A DNA stretch of 64,000 nt from Bradyrhizobium sp. 132 (lineage in GTDB: Bacteria; Pseudomonadota; Alphaproteobacteria; Rhizobiales; Xanthobacteraceae), in the NCBI RefSeq assembly GCF_023074185.1, contig NZ_JADPKY010000078.1, positions 186,001-250,000 on the forward strand, given 5' to 3'. The notes beneath the pieces were generated by a model, which searched no databases, had not been told where the DNA came from, and worked only from the letters and a program-made list of their open reading frames with translations. Made by a program: the position numbers and the translations under genes. The stretch's first letter is position 1. Each line of letters begins with the position of its first letter. Positions 61,812-64,000 of this stretch are shown in pieces.

Positions 61812-62597
61812 CTATACTGACTTGCGCCAGGGAATAAGCATCGACACACGTTGTTTGTACTGCCGATACTCGTCGCCGAAGAGATCGACGAGGTCGTGCT
61901 CCTCCAGCGCAATGCCGACGAAGATGTAGAGCGTGGTCACGGCGGCGAACAGCAGATGGCCCGCGGTCATGACCGGCGCCGCCCAGAACGCGATGATGAA
62001 GCCGAGATAGATCGGATGGCGAACGAACTTGTAGAGCAGCGGCGTCTTGAAGCGCGCCGGCGACGCCTCCCTGCCGACGAGATGATTGGTCACCTGATGC
62101 AATCCGAACAACTCGAAGTGATTGATGATGAAGGTCGAGGTGAACACCAGGACCCAGCCCGCCAGCGACAGCGTGACGATCGTCACAGCAAGATCCGGGT
62201 TCGCGACGTCCCATATGACCGTGGGCAGCGGACGCCACTGCCAGAACAGGAGCAGCAATGACAGGCTCGCAAACAGCACATAGGTGCTGCGCTCGACCGG
62301 CTTGGGGACGTACTGCGTCCACCATGCCTTGAATTGCTGCCGCGCCATCACGCTGTGCTGGACCGCAAACAGGGCCATCAGGAGCAGATTGATGATGACG
62401 GCCTCGGCCGCGGGCGTGTCGGTCCCGGTATCGATGGTCTTCGGCACCACCAGCCCCATGACGAAGCCGATGGCGTAGAGAATGGTGACGAAAAACACGA
62501 GATACGCCGCAATTCCGTACAGAAAAGCGATGAACCTGAAAATGCGTGAGCCCGCAACCGGGCCGACGGGATGAACTTGATGATCAATTTGGGTCAT
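61812..62597 (-). CDS. mddA: methanethiol S-methyltransferase (MddA)
   Basis: 261-residue membrane methyltransferase of the NnrU/isoprenylcysteine-carboxymethyltransferase-like family. Recall of MddA matches throughout: AFLYGIAAYLVFFVTILYAI, INLLLMALFAVQHSVMARQQ, NHFELFGLHQV, then FKTPLLYKFVRHPIYLGFII and GIALEEHDLVDLFGDEYRQY. MddA methylates methanethiol with SAM to dimethyl sulfide. About six helices are visible. The ATG at 62597 (TQIDHQ) has a GGAG site; a start at 62648 would add 17 unlikely residues. It is divergent from the second wHTH-TPR gene, which may regulate it. Confidence 0.85.
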   Translation of the reverse strand: MTQIDHQVHPVGPVAGSRIFRFIAFLYGIAAYLVFFVTILYAIGFVMGLVVPKTIDTGTDTPAAEAVIINLLLMALFAVQHSVMARQQFKAWWTQYVPKPVERSTYVLFASLSLLLLFWQWRPLPTVIWDVANPDLAVTIVTLSLAGWVLVFTSTFIINHFELFGLHQVTNHLVGREASPARFKTPLLYKFVRHPIYLGFIIAFWAAPVMTAGHLLFAAVTTLYIFVGIALEEHDLVDLFGDEYRQYKQRVSMLIPWRKSV

Positions 62598-62731
62598 AAA
62601 CAGCTCCGTTGTGCCAAAACGCCGGCACTTCATTGGTCGCTGCACCATGCCGCATCGGAGTGCCGAAGACTTTTGCGGACGGTTGATTTTCGCCTGAGAC
62701 GACTTTGATTTTTGCTTGAGACGACAGAAAC

Positions 62732-64000
62732 GTGCGATTTCGCTTTGAAAACAACCTGCTCGACGGCGACCTGCGGGAACTGACCTGCAGCGGAGCCGCC
62801 GTTCCGTTGCAGCCGCAGGTGTTCGATCTCCTGCTCTATCTGGTGGCGCAGCGCACCCGTGTGGTCAGCAAGGATGACCTGATCAGCCAGATCTGGAGCG
62901 ATCGGATCATTTCGGACTCCGCCCTGAACAGCCGGATCAACGCCGCGCGCAAGGCGCTCGGTGACGACGGTGCGAGCCAGCGGCTGATCAAGACCATTCC
63001 GCGCAAGGGCTTTCGTTTCGTCGGCGAAGTCCGGGAAGAATTGGCAGTCGCCCCGCCGTCCGCTGAGCCCGTCGCTGCCCTGCCGCGTGCCCAGACGGAG
63101 CGTCCGGCGATTGCAGTGCTCGCTTTCGAGAACATGAGCGGCGATCCCGCACAGGACTATTTCGGCGACGGGATCAGCGAGGACATCCTCACCGCGTTGT
63201 CGAAGCAACGCTGGTTCCTGGTGATCGCCCGCAACTCGTCCTTCACCTACAAGGGACGCGCGGTCCACATCCGGCAGATCGCCCAGGAGCTCGGCGTCCG
63301 CTACATCGTCGAAGGCAGCGTGCGCAAGGCGGACAACCGGGTGCGCATCACCGCGCAGCTCAACGACGCCACAACCGGCAGCCATCTCTGGGCCGAGCGC
63401 TACGACCGCGAGCTGGTCGATGTGTTCGCCGTGCAAGACGAGATCACCAACGCGATCGCCGCGGCGATCGAGCCGCAGATTCACGCAGCGGAAAGTTTTC
63501 GCGCCCATCGCAAGCCCCCTGCGAGCCTGGACGCCTGGGACCTGCTGATGCGGGCGCTGTCGCATTACTGGCGCGTGACGCGGCGGGATCACGAGACCGC
63601 GCGGACGCTGCTGGAGCGTGCGGTCGAGATCGACCCGAACTACGGCCAGGCGCTGTCGGTGCTCGCGGCGAACCACATGTTCGGCGTGCATCTCGGCTGG
63701 ACCGAGCTTGCCGTGGTGGCGCCGGCGGCGGAGGCCGCCGCGCTCGCCGCGGTGCGCGGCGACCATGAGGATGCCTGGGCGCATGCCGCGCTCGGCAGTG
63801 TCTGCTTCTCGACACGAAGACTTGCGGACGCACTGTCCGAGTTCGAGCAGGCGCTCGCGCTCAATCCGAACTTCTCGCTGGCGCAGAGCTATTACGCGCT
63901 GGCGCTGTCCTATGCCGGGCGGCCGAAGGAATCGTTCGAGGCAGCGCAGAGGGCAATGCGGCTCTCGCCGCGTGATCCGTCCCTGGCGATCTATCACGGC
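62732..64000 (+). CDS. winged-helix regulator with FlgO-like and TPR domains (copy 2), 3' end cut by window
   Basis: At least 423 residues; the frame is open to the last base, so the stop is outside the window. GTG start at 62732 (RFRFENNLL). The same order as copy 1: winged helix (QVFDLLLYLVAQRTRVVSKD, SALNSRINAARKALGDDG, KTIPRKGFRFVGEV), FlgO-like part (AIAVLAFENMSGDPAQDYFG, LGVRYIVEGSVRKADNRVRI) and TPR helices (ERAVEIDPNYGQALSVLA, FEQALALNPNFSLAQSYYAL). The identity to copy 1 is clearly high by eye. It is divergent from mddA, sharing the 134-base region 62598-62731. Confidence 0.85.
   Translation, partial: MRFRFENNLLDGDLRELTCSGAAVPLQPQVFDLLLYLVAQRTRVVSKDDLISQIWSDRIISDSALNSRINAARKALGDDGASQRLIKTIPRKGFRFVGEVREELAVAPPSAEPVAALPRAQTERPAIAVLAFENMSGDPAQDYFGDGISEDILTALSKQRWFLVIARNSSFTYKGRAVHIRQIAQELGVRYIVEGSVRKADNRVRITAQLNDATTGSHLWAERYDRELVDVFAVQDEITNAIAAAIEPQIHAAESFRAHRKPPASLDAWDLLMRALSHYWRVTRRDHETARTLLERAVEIDPNYGQALSVLAANHMFGVHLGWTELAVVAPAAEAAALAAVRGDHEDAWAHAALGSVCFSTRRLADALSEFEQALALNPNFSLAQSYYALALSYAGRPKESFEAAQRAMRLSPRDPSLAIYHG

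Noticed and set aside
62630..63997. 455-codon minus-strand frame opposite the second wHTH-TPR gene
   Set aside because: The plus strand carries a clear domain series similar to copy 1; the minus frame has no family motif.

Overview
The window is a high-GC alphaproteobacterial chromosome segment, most like Bradyrhizobium or a close relative. That placement rests on recalled family resemblance (paired amidohydrolases, Liv-type ABC cluster with an acyl-CoA ligase, an MddA-type methyltransferase, a FecR/VCBS secreted protein) and on several short palindromic repeat families of the kind common between Bradyrhizobium genes. No rRNA, tRNA, transposase, CRISPR array or prophage gene is visible. Gene density is high and many neighbours overlap by the ATGA stop/start.

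Layout. 1-4709: 3' end of an amidase, a CinA C-terminal-domain protein, then an operon of two paralogous TIM-barrel amidohydrolases and a Rieske ferredoxin. 4759-8163: a citrate-type MFS symporter, a GcvA-like LysR regulator, a DUF1127 protein and a GNAT acetyltransferase. 8392-13195: acyl-CoA metabolism (enoyl-CoA hydratase, atypical SDR, AidB-like acyl-CoA dehydrogenase, zinc alcohol dehydrogenase). 13264-17678: a Gpi18-like membrane glycosyltransferase, a DUF1488 protein, an exported TPR protein and AMP nucleosidase. 17840-20916: a type I secretion ABC exporter and its membrane-fusion protein. 21178-30738: a GlsB-type membrane protein, then a peptide-type ABC importer operon that encloses an AtzE/AtzG-like amidase pair, with a second solute-binding protein divergent to it.

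30825-42141: a CHASE2 adenylate/guanylate cyclase, a 2109-residue FecR/VCBS/beta-helix protein with a type I secretion C-terminus, a divergent LapG-like periplasmic cysteine protease and a two-domain LprI-like protein. 42305-49128: branched-chain-amino-acid-type ABC importer (livHMGF and a binding protein) with a long-chain acyl-CoA ligase inside the cluster. 49382-51654: a two-gene ABC exporter. 51686-52392: a VapBC-type toxin-antitoxin pair preceded by a perfect palindrome. 52452-59250: a frameshifted metallo-beta-lactamase-fold gene, a hypothetical protein, another amidohydrolase, a cupin, a hypothetical protein, an M29 aminopeptidase and an aspartase/fumarase-superfamily lyase. 59553-64000: two paralogous winged-helix/FlgO-like/TPR regulators (the second cut by the window end) flanking a GFA-family protein and a methanethiol S-methyltransferase (mddA).

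The most system-like arrangement is the type I exporter, the giant secreted surface protein and the LapG-like protease, which together suggest a Lap-type releasable adhesin; no LapD, TolC-type porin or classical di-alanine cleavage motif was found here, so this is a hypothesis. The second is the ABC importer operon with a built-in amide hydrolase. Function calls come from reading motifs and recalled family sequences; no database search was possible.
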